Shown: positions 17,311 to 26,171, numbered from the stretch's first letter. The stretch: DNA of 64,000 nt from Paenibacillus sp. SYP-B4298 (GCF_027627475.1 NZ_CP115484.1:867501-931500), one strand, 5' to 3'. Notes: a model not told the origin generated them from the letters alone. Numbers and translations: made by a program.

Positions 17311-17539
17311 TAAAAAGGGCTCAACCTAATAATCAGTGCTTGACAGAAAACAGAGCTTAGCGGAGGGGCGGAGGGATTCTGGAGAAACGTCAGTGTTCGC
17401 CTTTAAAGACCGATTCCCACCATAGTCCTCAAATAAATAAAAGGAATCGGGCTTTAACAGCGATCGGAAGAACCCTCTGTCCCGTAGCGTCTCATCTCGG
17501 CCCAAGTCAAGCACTGATTTCTGGTTTGAGCCTAAAAAG
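17311..17539. mobile_element. Probable MITE: 215-bp palindrome with flanking 7-bp direct repeats
   Basis: The element runs 17318-17532. Its 24-bp terminal inverted repeats (17318-17341 and 17509-17532) match at about 20 of 24 positions. An inner pair, AAAGACCGATTCC at 17405-17417 and GGAATCGGGCTTT at 17443-17455, is also inverted. TAAAAAG occurs directly on both sides (17311-17317 and 17533-17539), as a target-site duplication would. It encodes no transposase. It separates the Fur box from the siderophore-binding gene, so it would form a large hairpin in that gene's 5' leader. Confidence 0.7.
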
Positions 17540-17550
17540 GGAGCAAAAAA

Positions 17551-18570
17551 ATGGTCAGACAGATTGGTTTCATCGCTGCAGCAGTTATGATAATAATTAT
17601 GCTAGCCGCCTGCGGGAGTGCTACAGATACGCCTGCGGCGTTGAACACTCCGCCCGCAGAGTCAGCGGTAACAACGGGGTCGGCACCTGGCACATCGGCA
17701 GATGTGGAGAAGAGCAATGTACGCACCATTACTCACTTGAAAGGGACAACAGACATTCCGGCTCAAATTGATCGCATCATTGTGCTGTCGGCAGCCTACA
17801 CCGATCATTTGCTTACAATTGGAGAGAAGCCAGCCGCTATTAATGTAGAGACTCGTTACAATGGAGATTATCTGCCTTACCTGGCCAGCCAGTTGCAGGG
17901 CGTACAGACGGTGGGCTCCGCGGACTCGCCTAACCTGGAAGCGATTGTACTGCTGAACCCGGATGTCATCCTGATCGAGAGTCGTACTGCGGAATCGACC
18001 TATGATGAGTTGAATAAGATTGCGCCAACCATTGTGCTGGGCAACGAGTGGCTCGATTATGAAGATAATGAAGGGTTCTGGAAGAAAGACCTGCTTACGA
18101 TCGCAGAAATGTATGATAAGACAGACGTCGCTCAAGCGAAGATTGCGGAGCTGGACAAGAAGACAGCGCAGGCCAAGGAGAAGCTCGCATCCCTTGGTAA
18201 CAAGAAGCTCGCCTTTATGCGGGTGAGGGAGAAGGCGATGCAGATCTATGCAGAGAAGGGGCATCCGCTCGGTACGCTGCTCTATGAGAGTCTGGGCTTT
18301 GAACCGACCGCGTTAACCCCGGAGCTTCAGCGGGTGGATCTGTCGATGGAGGTCTTGCCGGAGTTGGATGCCGACTACCTCGTGCTGGAGGTTGATCCCA
18401 ATGGCTACAACAACCTCGACAGCATGAACAAGAGCGTGCTATGGAACAACGTTCCGGCTGTACAGAACGAGCACGTATTTGAATCGGACTCATTCTGGCT
18501 GTTCAAGAGCTGGGGAGCGCTCGGCAGAAGCGAGATTATTGATGATATTCTAGAGATGATTGGTAAATGA
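17551..18570 (+). CDS. Iron-siderophore ABC transporter substrate-binding lipoprotein
   Basis: A 339-aa lipoprotein. The signal peptide ends in the lipobox LAAC (IIIMLAACGS), so the mature N-terminal Cys would be lipid-anchored outside the membrane. The fold matches the FecB/FepB class III binding proteins: DRIIVLSAAYTDHLLTIGEKP, then NLEAIVLLNPDVILIES, and a C-terminal FKSWGALGRSEIIDDIL. Such proteins deliver ferric siderophores to FecCD-type permeases. None is encoded here, so it probably shares a permease encoded elsewhere. AAAGGGAGC precedes the ATG. Control by Fur and the upstream Btr-like regulator is inferred from the box and the order. Confidence 0.9.
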   Translation: MVRQIGFIAAAVMIIIMLAACGSATDTPAALNTPPAESAVTTGSAPGTSADVEKSNVRTITHLKGTTDIPAQIDRIIVLSAAYTDHLLTIGEKPAAINVETRYNGDYLPYLASQLQGVQTVGSADSPNLEAIVLLNPDVILIESRTAESTYDELNKIAPTIVLGNEWLDYEDNEGFWKKDLLTIAEMYDKTDVAQAKIAELDKKTAQAKEKLASLGNKKLAFMRVREKAMQIYAEKGHPLGTLLYESLGFEPTALTPELQRVDLSMEVLPELDADYLVLEVDPNGYNNLDSMNKSVLWNNVPAVQNEHVFESDSFWLFKSWGALGRSEIIDDILEMIGK

Positions 18571-18578
18571 TGATAGAA

Positions 18579-18630
18579 TCGGCCAGGGGTCGCATACACG
18601 TCCCAGATACCTCTGGCCGGTTCCTTGGCG
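18579..18630 (+). terminator. Possible terminator after the siderophore-binding gene
   Basis: ATCGGCCAGGGGT pairs with ACCTCTGGCCGGT around an 18-nt loop. Only a short T-rich stretch (TTCCTT) follows, so its strength is uncertain. Confidence 0.45.
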
Positions 18631-18684
18631 TGACGCGCGGCAAGGGCGATACATGATGGATTCGCGACGGGTCGCTCAGTGCTC

Positions 18685-19242
18685 TTATGGTGCAGTATCC
18701 GCATTGTCTCTTAAGAGGCGGAGCATGTCTAACCGCTGTAGGCTGGCTGCGCCGCTGTCGCCAAAGGTAATAAGGTGGATCGAGAAGTCCTTGCCCGACT
18801 GCTGTATACGGACGCTGATCCCTGGCGGGAGCTGCGCGGGTTCCAGTTCAATCAGCCTGGTAGCATTTGTGCCGACATACAATTGGTGGTATTCAAAATT
18901 AAACTGTGGCGTGGTATTGCTGTCAAACCTGCGGAAGCCTGCGGTATTGGTCCAGTCGATCCTCGACCAGTCGGACTGCCCGATAGATTGACCTTCATAC
19001 CAGATGCTCCATAGACCGAGCGCAGAGCGTTCCAGATAGAGGAGCGTCAGCTCTCCATCCTTTTCCGTACCTATTACTCTGTACTCCCTGTCATTGGCAT
19101 TGAAGCTGCGTTCATATAGGGCATACGAGGTAGAGTAACCGTCAAGCTTTAGAGTCAGAGCGAGGCTGTTAGCCCGCACGATGAAGAATGCGACACAAGC
19201 TGCAGCTAGCAAAGAGATGGTGATCCAGAATATTTTTTTCAA
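18685..19242 (-). CDS. Hypothetical membrane-anchored or secreted protein
   Basis: A 185-aa protein that I do not recognise. A Lys-rich start and a hydrophobic segment (residues ~5-23, FWITISLLAAACVAFFIV) suggest a signal peptide or N-terminal anchor; the AAAC stretch is not a convincing lipobox. The rest is soluble, rich in Tyr/Asp/Ser, with no clear motif. The start is TTG at 19242, chosen because AAAGGAGG lies 7-8 nt upstream and no ATG fits. It stands alone, convergent with the siderophore-binding gene, and its upstream side faces the CRISPR leader. Confidence 0.65.
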   Translation of the reverse strand: MKKIFWITISLLAAACVAFFIVRANSLALTLKLDGYSTSYALYERSFNANDREYRVIGTEKDGELTLLYLERSALGLWSIWYEGQSIGQSDWSRIDWTNTAGFRRFDSNTTPQFNFEYHQLYVGTNATRLIELEPAQLPPGISVRIQQSGKDFSIHLITFGDSGAASLQRLDMLRLLRDNADTAP

Positions 19243-19439
19243 GGCGGAGCCTCCTTTAGAAGCCTTGACAGCGGCATCTGTTCATTTGTAAAGTAGGGAA
19301 CGATGATATTCCAGGTAGCTGCACATTACATAGTATTTTTCATGATAAGCTACCGATTGTCAATCATTACCGCTGATTGTGCAGCTATTGGGTTGTGGAG
19401 CTGATGGGGATTAGGTGGAGCAATGCGGAGTAAAGGGAA

Positions 19440-19641
19440 AGCAGCGCTTTGGTGAGTGCTGGTGCGAATGTGAGGCTCACATGAAATCCCCGGTACATTC
19501 GCACTTCGAAATTTGTCGAATTACAAAGTAAATAGTTAATATTATCCAGACACAAAGGTCAAAATAAAATATTATTGCGTAAAACCATCTATTAAGTGTA
19601 TGATTAATGCAGAAATGGGATCGAAAATGTAAATTTTCGCT
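19440..19641 (+). promoter_or_regulatory. CRISPR leader
   Basis: An AT-rich stretch directly before the first repeat. It contains a perfect 10-bp inverted repeat, GTGCGAATGT (19462-19471) and ACATTCGCAC (19495-19504), with CTCACATGAAATCCCC in the loop. I recall a similar stem-loop in type I-C leaders. Repeats next to this side are identical and those at the far side are degenerate, which fixes the leader here. Confidence 0.75.
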
Positions 19642-20933
19642 GTCGCACCTCACGTAGGTGCGTGGATTGAAATGAGGAATTGGCCAAGACGGAGGATGTT
19701 GAGCTCCGTCGCACCTCACGTAGGTGCGTGGATTGAAATGATAAGACATCCGATCGGTATCAAATTGTACCGACCGTCGCACCTCACGTAGGTGCGTGGA
19801 TTGAAATGATTACACGCCACTGAAAATTCCAGCCCCCAATCAGCGTCGCACCTCACGTAGGTGCGTGGATTGAAATACGGTGACCATCTGCTGTGCAGTT
19901 GATGTGCGTCCCGTCGCACCTCACGTAGGTGCGTGGATTGAAATATTTTGACCTAACGGTGATCAACGAAGACCCGTGTCGCACCTCACGTAGGTGCGTG
20001 GATTGAAATATGACGAATCGCGCGGAGGCCGAGTTGCTGAAATCGTCGCACCTCACGTAGGTGCGTGGATTGAAATCATCATGTGAACCAGTAACTCGCC
20101 TTATTCTACGTCGCACCTCACGTAGGTGCGTGGATTGAAATTTCGAAGTTATTAGCAGATACAGAGCAAGACTTGTCGTCGCACCTCACGTAGGTGCGTG
20201 GATTGAAATGATTTGTGGTATAATATCCGTATATAAATTAACGTCGCACCTCACGTAGGTGCGTGGATTGAAATTCAACAAATTCTTGCACTTGTGATTC
20301 ATCCCATACGTCGCACCTCACGTAGGTGCGTGGATTGAAATCGAAACTCCTGGGATGTGACATGTGTTGCGTGCAAGTCGCACCTCACGTAGGTGCGTGG
20401 ATTGAAATGACGCTATCCGGCTTGAGGGGTATTCGACTGGACGTCGCACCTCACGTAGGTGCGTGGATTGAAATTTAACACGTATATAGATGCATCTGGA
20501 GGGAACGTCGCACCTCACGTAGGTGCGTGGATTGAAATATGTTCTGAATTTTTTTGACTTGTGATTGATTGAGTCGCACCTCACGTAGGTGCGTGGATTG
20601 AAATCTGGATCTGTTCATTTATAATATCTAGTGCCTCGTCGCACCTCACGTAGGCGTGGATTGAAATTTTGCGTTTGCCTCATTATAGCTCTGGCTTGTG
20701 GGTCGCACCTCACGTAGGTGCGTGGATTGAAATATGACGCAAAAAACAATTACGCAAGGAAATCAATCGTCGCACCTTATGTAGGTGCGTGGATTGAAAT
20801 ACGGCTCCAGAAGGCGAAGAAACAATTACACTCCGTCGCATCTCACGTAGATGCGTGGATTGAAATTACTTAAGAAACTTCCTAGCCTCTTGGAACTCTG
20901 TGTTGCACCTCACGCAGGTGCGTGAATTGAAAC
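19642..20933 (+). CRISPR. Type I-C-like CRISPR array, 20 repeats and 19 spacers, without cas genes in the window
   Basis: The repeat is 32 bp, starts GTCGCACCTC and ends GCGTGGATTGAAAT, with the stem GCACCT / AGGTGC around CACGT. This is the I-C (Dvulg) type. Repeats start at 19642, 19708, 19776, 19845, 19913, 19978, 20045, 20110, 20178, 20243, 20310, 20377, 20443, 20507, 20573, 20638, 20702, 20769, 20835 and 20902. Spacers are 32-37 bp. Repeat 16 lacks two bases (30 bp). Repeats 18-20 carry base changes, marking the trailer end at the right. No cas gene flanks the array, so it would depend on Cas proteins encoded elsewhere. Confidence 0.97.
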
Positions 20934-20945
20934 GTCCGCACACAT

Positions 20946-21000
20946 ACCGTTACCCGGCGCCAAGCTGCTCACGCAGATGGCTGCCGGGTAACGGTTATTT
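20946..21000 (+). terminator. Terminator at the CRISPR trailer end
   Basis: A 12-bp perfect stem, CCGTTACCCGGC (20947-20958) and GCCGGGTAACGG (20983-20994), followed by TTATTT. It would end the array transcript. Confidence 0.75.
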
Positions 21001-21066
21001 CCATGTGCGCGCTACGCGGCCTCGCATCACATAGCGGCTCGATGCCCGCTTGGCTACGCTCCTACT

Positions 21067-21096
21067 TGGATTCCATCGGGTATAACGATTATAATG
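21067..21096 (+). promoter_or_regulatory. Possible promoter of the YesN/YesM pair
   Basis: TTGGAT at 21067-21072 and TATAAT at 21091-21096 with 18-bp spacing, 92 bp before the response-regulator start. No operator was recognised. Confidence 0.5.
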
Positions 21097-21188
21097 GTCT
21101 GTACACCGCAATTGCGCGAGCGGCGCTCACGGCATGATGATGAGGGCTGGCGCAGCCAATATTGCATGAGAGAGGACACGACGGAGAT

Positions 21189-22748
21189 ATGAACTCATTG
21201 TGCAAGGTTCTAATTGTAGATGATGAAATTCTGGTCAGACAAGGCATCAAGCATTATCTGAACTGGGAGCAAGAGGGGTTCCAGATCGTCGGCGAAGCAT
21301 CGAATGGGCAGGAGGCCCTCGATCGCATCGCCACGCTGCAGCCCCATATTGTCATTACCGATATTGTTATGCCGGTTATGGACGGGGAGAAGCTAACACG
21401 GATGGTGAAGCAGCATTTCCCGGAGATTGAGATTATCGTGCTGAGCGCCTTCGGGGAGTTCGATTATGTTCGCTCCAGCTTTCAGAGCGGGGTGGCCGAC
21501 TATATATTAAAGCCCAAGCTGGATGCCAGCCATCTGCTGGCTGTACTGAAGGATACCGCGGCCAAGATTCCATCACTCAGCCTGACGGCGAACACAAACG
21601 CTTACAAGGTCTCAATCGAGAATATACTCGAGAAGCTCCTCTCCGGCTATGAGGATCATGCTCTGGACAATGAGCTGCTGAAGGAGACGTTCCCTTATTC
21701 AGGCTATGCATTGATCGGGGCCGATCTGGGGCGATTGTCGCCGCAGGAGGCCGCGCCACATGCTGCTGCCCTCAGTCAGGCGTTGGAGCAATTGGAGGCG
21801 GAGCTGGAGTCGTTCACAGCACGCCGGATACCTGCCGAGCCTAATATCGAGGTGTATCTGGCTAATCTGGATGACAGTATGTATACGATGGCGCAGCATC
21901 GGCTGGGCAAGCTTGCACAGCTCGCCAGAGCGGAGCGAATGGAGACCTGCTGGGCGATGAGCGAGCCGTTTGCTGTATTAGACAAGCTTCCTGCTCTCTA
22001 TCGAGATCGCTTCCTCAAGCTGCTCGGGTACCGCTTCTTCCTGCCAGATAAACCGCTGCTGATCGAGATAGAGCTGCCGCGACGTCCTGTGGAATCGCCG
22101 CGCTTCAACCTCAACCAGTTCACCGAGGATATCAAGCGCCAGCAGTTCGAGAGCGCATTCCATGATCTGAAAGCCTATGTCACTGCGCTGTCATCCGATT
22201 ACAGTGCCGATGCCTATGAATTTCGGTCGTTTCTGGGTAACATCATCTTCAACGTGACCGTCATGCTGAGTCATATGGATTATGAGGTCGCCGAGCTGGA
22301 GGAAGGAAAATATGAATACTTCCGTCATATTGAGGAGGCGCGTTCTGCGGCAGAGGCGTCGAAGCTGCTGGATGAGTTCCTGGCGGCGGCTTGGAAGTGC
22401 ATCTACCATCGACGCAATCAATATAGCAACCCGAATATGAAGAAGCTGCTGGACTATATCGAGCAGCATTATGCAGAGCCGCTCAGTCTGAGCGAGGTGG
22501 CCAAGCATTTTCATTTTAATCCCTCGTACTTGTCCAGCTACTTCGCAGCTAACAACAAGGAGGGCTTCAGCGAATATGTGAACAAGCTTCGTATCGAGAA
22601 GGCTGAACAATTGCTTCGTGAAGACGGCGCGACGATTGCCGAGATTAGCGGCATGGTGGGCTACTCGGATCACAGCTACTTCTGCAAGGTATTCAAGAAG
22701 GCGACAGGGCTGGCTCCGAGCCAATATCGTCGGAAGCATCGCCGCTAG
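21189..22748 (+). CDS. YesN-type response regulator with AraC DNA-binding domain
   Basis: A 519-aa regulator. The receiver domain covers residues 1-125, with acidic pair D11/D12, phospho-acceptor D58 (VITDIVMP) and a C-terminal KPK motif. A central ~270-residue region is followed by an AraC helix-turn-helix domain in the last ~100 residues (LSLSEVAKHFHFNPSYLSSYF and IAEISGMVGYSDHSYFCKVF). ATG 21189 is preferred; a TTG 27 bp upstream is in frame, and neither has an ideal ribosome site. The sensor kinase follows 39 bp later, then a sugar ABC transporter and beta-galactosidase, so it most likely activates that unit in response to a galactoside-type sugar. Confidence 0.92.
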   Translation: MNSLCKVLIVDDEILVRQGIKHYLNWEQEGFQIVGEASNGQEALDRIATLQPHIVITDIVMPVMDGEKLTRMVKQHFPEIEIIVLSAFGEFDYVRSSFQSGVADYILKPKLDASHLLAVLKDTAAKIPSLSLTANTNAYKVSIENILEKLLSGYEDHALDNELLKETFPYSGYALIGADLGRLSPQEAAPHAAALSQALEQLEAELESFTARRIPAEPNIEVYLANLDDSMYTMAQHRLGKLAQLARAERMETCWAMSEPFAVLDKLPALYRDRFLKLLGYRFFLPDKPLLIEIELPRRPVESPRFNLNQFTEDIKRQQFESAFHDLKAYVTALSSDYSADAYEFRSFLGNIIFNVTVMLSHMDYEVAELEEGKYEYFRHIEEARSAAEASKLLDEFLAAAWKCIYHRRNQYSNPNMKKLLDYIEQHYAEPLSLSEVAKHFHFNPSYLSSYFAANNKEGFSEYVNKLRIEKAEQLLREDGATIAEISGMVGYSDHSYFCKVFKKATGLAPSQYRRKHRR

Positions 22749-22787
22749 TTACGGGGCAGAATCTTACAGAAAGCGAGCGTATACGTA

Positions 22788-24575
22788 ATGAGACTGTTTT
22801 GGCCGCAATTCAGGCATCATCGCCTCTTCATGAAGATATTCTCGGTACTGGTCATCAGTATCGTCCTGGTCACTCTGCTCACGCTGACGATAACCATCCG
22901 CATGTCGGAGCGGCTGTTCATGGAGACGTTCAGTATTACGAACTCCAAGGTGCTCAGTCAGATCAAGCAAAATTTTGAATCGTATCATAATGCGGTGGTG
23001 AATCTCTCCTTTAGCGTCAGTCAGAGCGGTGCGATCCGCAGCTTCCTGTCTGAGGAGGATACGACCTCGCTGGAGGTCGTCCGGTCTTACTTCGGCATGC
23101 AGCAGATGATGAAGCGCTACCGGACGGCGATCGATCCTTACGGAGCAGCGATCACCATTCTTGGCAATAACGGCCGTGCTTACACCCCGGAGCAGACGCT
23201 ATGGCCGATAATGAAGGAGGAGCTGCTCCGTCATCCTCTAACTGACCACGCGCTCGCTGAGCCGCGCCGGCTGAGCTACCAGCTCTATACCCCCGACAAG
23301 GCTGCCGCAGGCGAGGAGCCTTTAATTGTAGCGACGAAAGTACTGATGGAGCGAACGAGTGACGAGGTGTACGGCATGCTCTATGTCACGATTCGTGAGC
23401 AGGACTTCAATCAGTTCTACCGGAATTTTACCAGCAAGGGCAATCAGGTCATGCTGCTCGACGAATCCGGCCGTATCGTATCCAGCGACCAGCGGGAGCT
23501 GATCGGCAGCTTCTCGCCGGAGCTGCTGCAGCATGCGCAGAAGGTGGAGCAGCAACAGCTCGATTACCTGGAGGCGCGTGTGATGGGGAAGGATAGCATC
23601 GTACTGTCACAGCATCTCCCCTCTTATGGCTTCTACCTCGTCAATCTGATCGATAAGCAATATGCAGTAGGTCAGGTTGTCAATGTGAAGGCCGTTGTAC
23701 TGACGTCGATGGGCGTGGTATTGGTTGCACTGATCATCTTGTTCCCGATTATTCGCAATATGATCAAGTCGCTCACACGCTTAGTAAGACAGATGTCTAA
23801 TTTGACGAAAAATAATTTCAATAAAATCAATGTGTCCGGTAGCTATGAGATTCAGGAGCTGGGACGAGCCTTCAACTATATGGTGGATGAGCTGCAGGAT
23901 CATATGCGGCAATTAGTCACCACCCAGCAGGAGCAGCGACGATCCGAGCTGGCGGCCCTGCAGAGTCAGATCAACCCTCATTTCCTGTACAATACGCTCG
24001 CATCCGTCAAAATACTCGTTCAGCAGGGCAGCAAGGAGAAGGCGGCAGACACGATCAATGCGCTTATCTCCCTGCTGCATAATTCCATCGGCAATATACG
24101 GGAGACGAACACGGTCGAGCAGGAGCTGGAGCAGTTGCGCAGCTACGTATTCATTAATCACATCCGTTATGGGGAGCGGATTCGGGTTCATTTCTTCGTC
24201 TCTCCAGACTGCACCAGCTACCATCTGCCGAAGCTGATCATCCAGCCGTTCATCGAGAACGCCTTCTTCCATGCGTTCATCCAAAAAACAGAGGGATATA
24301 TTCATGTGATGATTGCCCAGGAAGGGCAAATGCTCGTGTGCGAGGTCGTCGATAATGGCGATGGATTCGAGCAGGGGGAGAAGGGAAACAAGCTCCCAAG
24401 CTCGATGAGCAACCGGCAGCTATTTAGCGGGATCGGCATTCGCAACGTGCATGACCGGATCACATTATTGTATGGGGATAGTTATGGCGTCAAAATTATG
24501 AGTCAGCCGGGGGAAGGAACCCGCGTGCGAATCTGGCTTCCGGTGCTCACGGATAAAAATAATACAAGTATCTAA
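22788..24575 (+). CDS. YesM-type sensor histidine kinase
   Basis: A 595-aa membrane kinase. Membrane segments at about residues 13-37 and 298-322 flank an extracellular Cache-like sensor. HAMP follows, then the His_kinase domain with H398 in SQINPHFLYNTL. The HATPase domain has IQPFIENAFFHAF (N box), VVDNGDGF (G1) and GIGIRNVHDRI (G2). It pairs with the YesN-type regulator just upstream, phosphorylating its D58, and a strong terminator separates the pair from the transporter genes. Sensing of an extracellular sugar, possibly through the binding lipoprotein, is inferred from similar Paenibacillus and Bacillus loci. Confidence 0.92.
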   Translation: MRLFWPQFRHHRLFMKIFSVLVISIVLVTLLTLTITIRMSERLFMETFSITNSKVLSQIKQNFESYHNAVVNLSFSVSQSGAIRSFLSEEDTTSLEVVRSYFGMQQMMKRYRTAIDPYGAAITILGNNGRAYTPEQTLWPIMKEELLRHPLTDHALAEPRRLSYQLYTPDKAAAGEEPLIVATKVLMERTSDEVYGMLYVTIREQDFNQFYRNFTSKGNQVMLLDESGRIVSSDQRELIGSFSPELLQHAQKVEQQQLDYLEARVMGKDSIVLSQHLPSYGFYLVNLIDKQYAVGQVVNVKAVVLTSMGVVLVALIILFPIIRNMIKSLTRLVRQMSNLTKNNFNKINVSGSYEIQELGRAFNYMVDELQDHMRQLVTTQQEQRRSELAALQSQINPHFLYNTLASVKILVQQGSKEKAADTINALISLLHNSIGNIRETNTVEQELEQLRSYVFINHIRYGERIRVHFFVSPDCTSYHLPKLIIQPFIENAFFHAFIQKTEGYIHVMIAQEGQMLVCEVVDNGDGFEQGEKGNKLPSSMSNRQLFSGIGIRNVHDRITLLYGDSYGVKIMSQPGEGTRVRIWLPVLTDKNNTSI

Positions 24576-24593
24576 AAATAATACAAGAATAAA

Positions 24594-24648
24594 ATTTGCC
24601 TTCATTTCGAATGATAAGAATACGACAAATGAAGGCAAATATTTTTCT
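24594..24648 (+). terminator. Terminator after the two-component pair
   Basis: A 14-bp stem, ATTTGCCTTCATTT (24594-24607) and AAATGAAGGCAAAT (24627-24640), followed by ATTTTTCT. A direct repeat AAATAATACAAG precedes it twice (around 24557 and 24577). Confidence 0.85.
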
Positions 24649-24691
24649 AACACTCCAGGCTGAGGGATTGCTATCATGAAAGAGCAACGTC

Positions 24692-24705
24692 GGCAAACGC
24701 TTTCA
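24692..24705 (+). promoter_or_regulatory. Candidate CcpA cre site before the galactoside ABC genes
   Basis: GGCAAACGCTTTCA fits the core of the cre consensus (AARCGYTWNCW) and differs only in the first three positions. It lies 82 bp upstream of the binding-protein start and after the preceding terminator, where carbon catabolite repression would act. Confidence 0.5.
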
Positions 24706-24786
24706 GAAAGGCTTTACAGGCTTGAGAATCAAAGGTTCAAAAAAAGCAAAAATCCGCAAAAACTGACTAACGGGGGTAGAGAAATC

Positions 24787-26112
24787 GTGAAAAAAAGTTT
24801 TGCTATTTTGTTGGCAAGCATGATGCTGCTGATGGCACTGGCAGCTTGCTCCAAATCCACTACTGAAAGCCCTGGCACAACAACGGGAACGGATTCGGGT
24901 ACGAAGACAGAAACCGAAGCAGCGAAGGAAATTACAATCTGGGCATGGGACCCGAACTTCAACATCAAGGCGCTGGAGCTGGCCAAAGAATCCTACAGCA
25001 AGCAGAATCCTGATCTGAAGGTTAATCTCGTGGAATTCGCACAGAATGATATTGTGCAAAAACTGAACACTGGCTTCAACTCCGGCACAACAAAGGGTCT
25101 GCCAAACATCGTGCTGATCGAGGATTACCGTGCGCAAAGCTTCCTGCAAGCTTACCCTGATTCCTTCTATGAGCTGACCAATTCGATCAAGGCATCTGAC
25201 TTTGCAGATTACAAGCTGGGGCCAACTAGCTCTAACGGCAAGCAATACGGCGTACCGTTTGATTCCGGTGTAGCGGGTCTGTACGTGCGCACGGATCTGC
25301 TGGAGCAAGCTGGCTACAAGCTGGCTGACCTGCAGGACATCACATGGGATAAATATATCGAGATCGGTAAAAAGGTGAAGGAAGTTACAGGCAAGGACAT
25401 GGCTTCCCTTGACCCGAATGATCTGGGTCTGATCCGCATGATGATCCAATCCGCGGGTTCCTGGTATCTGAAGGAAGATGGCAAGACACCTGACATCTCT
25501 GGCAACGTAGCAATGAAAGAAGCATTTGAGCTGTACAAGAAAATGATGGAAGCTAATATCATCAAAATTCACTCCGACTGGAGCCAATTCGTAGCGAGTG
25601 CAAATAACGGCTCTGTAGCATCGGTGCCAACAGGCAACTGGTTCACGCCTTCGATCATGCAAGAGGCTTCCCAGTCCGGTCAATGGGCAGTGGCTCCATT
25701 CCCGAAACTGCCGAACAATGACAAGTCGGTTCACGCATCCAACCTGGGCGGCAGCTCCTGGTATGTGCTGAATGTACCAGGCTCCGAGCAAGCGGCTGAT
25801 TTCCTGGCGAAAACGTTTGGTTCCGATGTGGATCTGTACCAGAAGCTGATCACAGATGTTGGTGCAATCGGTACCTACAAGCCTGCTGCGAGCGGTGAAG
25901 CGTATCAGCAAGCCAACGAGTTCTTCAACGGTCAGAAGATTGTTGCCGACTTCGCAAACTGGACAGCACAAATTCCTAACGTGAACTATGGCTTGCATAC
26001 GTATGCGATCGAGGACATCCTGGTTGTAGAACTGCAAAATTACCTGAATGGCAAAGAGCTGGACAAGGCTCTGGCTGACGCTCAGGCACAAGCAGACTCC
26101 CAAGTGAAGTAA
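24787..26112 (+). CDS. Sugar ABC transporter substrate-binding lipoprotein (galactoside locus)
   Basis: A 441-aa CUT1-type extracellular solute-binding protein. The signal peptide ends in the lipobox ALAAC (residues ~16-20). The mature part has family segments EITIWAWDPNF, then NIVLIEDYRAQSFLQ, YGVPFDSGVAGLYVRTDLLEQAG and NLGGSSWYVLN. The start is GTG at 24787, with GGGGGT about 9 nt upstream; an in-frame ATG at 24676 would add 37 charged residues before the signal peptide and is rejected. It feeds the two permeases at 26483 and 27373. The beta-galactosidase after them points to a beta-galactoside or galacto-oligosaccharide ligand. The ATPase is not encoded here and is probably a shared MsmX-like protein. 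Confidence 0.9.
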   Translation: MKKSFAILLASMMLLMALAACSKSTTESPGTTTGTDSGTKTETEAAKEITIWAWDPNFNIKALELAKESYSKQNPDLKVNLVEFAQNDIVQKLNTGFNSGTTKGLPNIVLIEDYRAQSFLQAYPDSFYELTNSIKASDFADYKLGPTSSNGKQYGVPFDSGVAGLYVRTDLLEQAGYKLADLQDITWDKYIEIGKKVKEVTGKDMASLDPNDLGLIRMMIQSAGSWYLKEDGKTPDISGNVAMKEAFELYKKMMEANIIKIHSDWSQFVASANNGSVASVPTGNWFTPSIMQEASQSGQWAVAPFPKLPNNDKSVHASNLGGSSWYVLNVPGSEQAADFLAKTFGSDVDLYQKLITDVGAIGTYKPAASGEAYQQANEFFNGQKIVADFANWTAQIPNVNYGLHTYAIEDILVVELQNYLNGKELDKALADAQAQADSQVK

Positions 26113-26138
26113 TACAGGGCCACATCATAATGGCGTAC

Positions 26139-26171
26139 AACGGCGCTCCGCATCCGCAGCGGGGAGCCGTT
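26139..26171 (+). other. Hairpin between binding-protein and permease genes
   Basis: AACGGCGCTCC and GGGGAGCCGTT form a bulged stem 26 bp after the stop, without a T-run. It is placed where many ABC operons have a hairpin that stabilises or partly terminates the binding-protein message. The rest of the 370-bp gap (26172-26482) holds no gene that I can support. Confidence 0.45.

Noticed and set aside
19477-20584. Several minus-strand frames with repeated NPRTYVRCD peptides
   Set aside because: They are translations of the CRISPR repeats; each spans repeats and spacers and has no ribosome site.
24703-26103. A 466-codon frame antisense to the sugar-binding lipoprotein gene
   Set aside because: Fully inside a well-supported lipoprotein gene, with no domain content.
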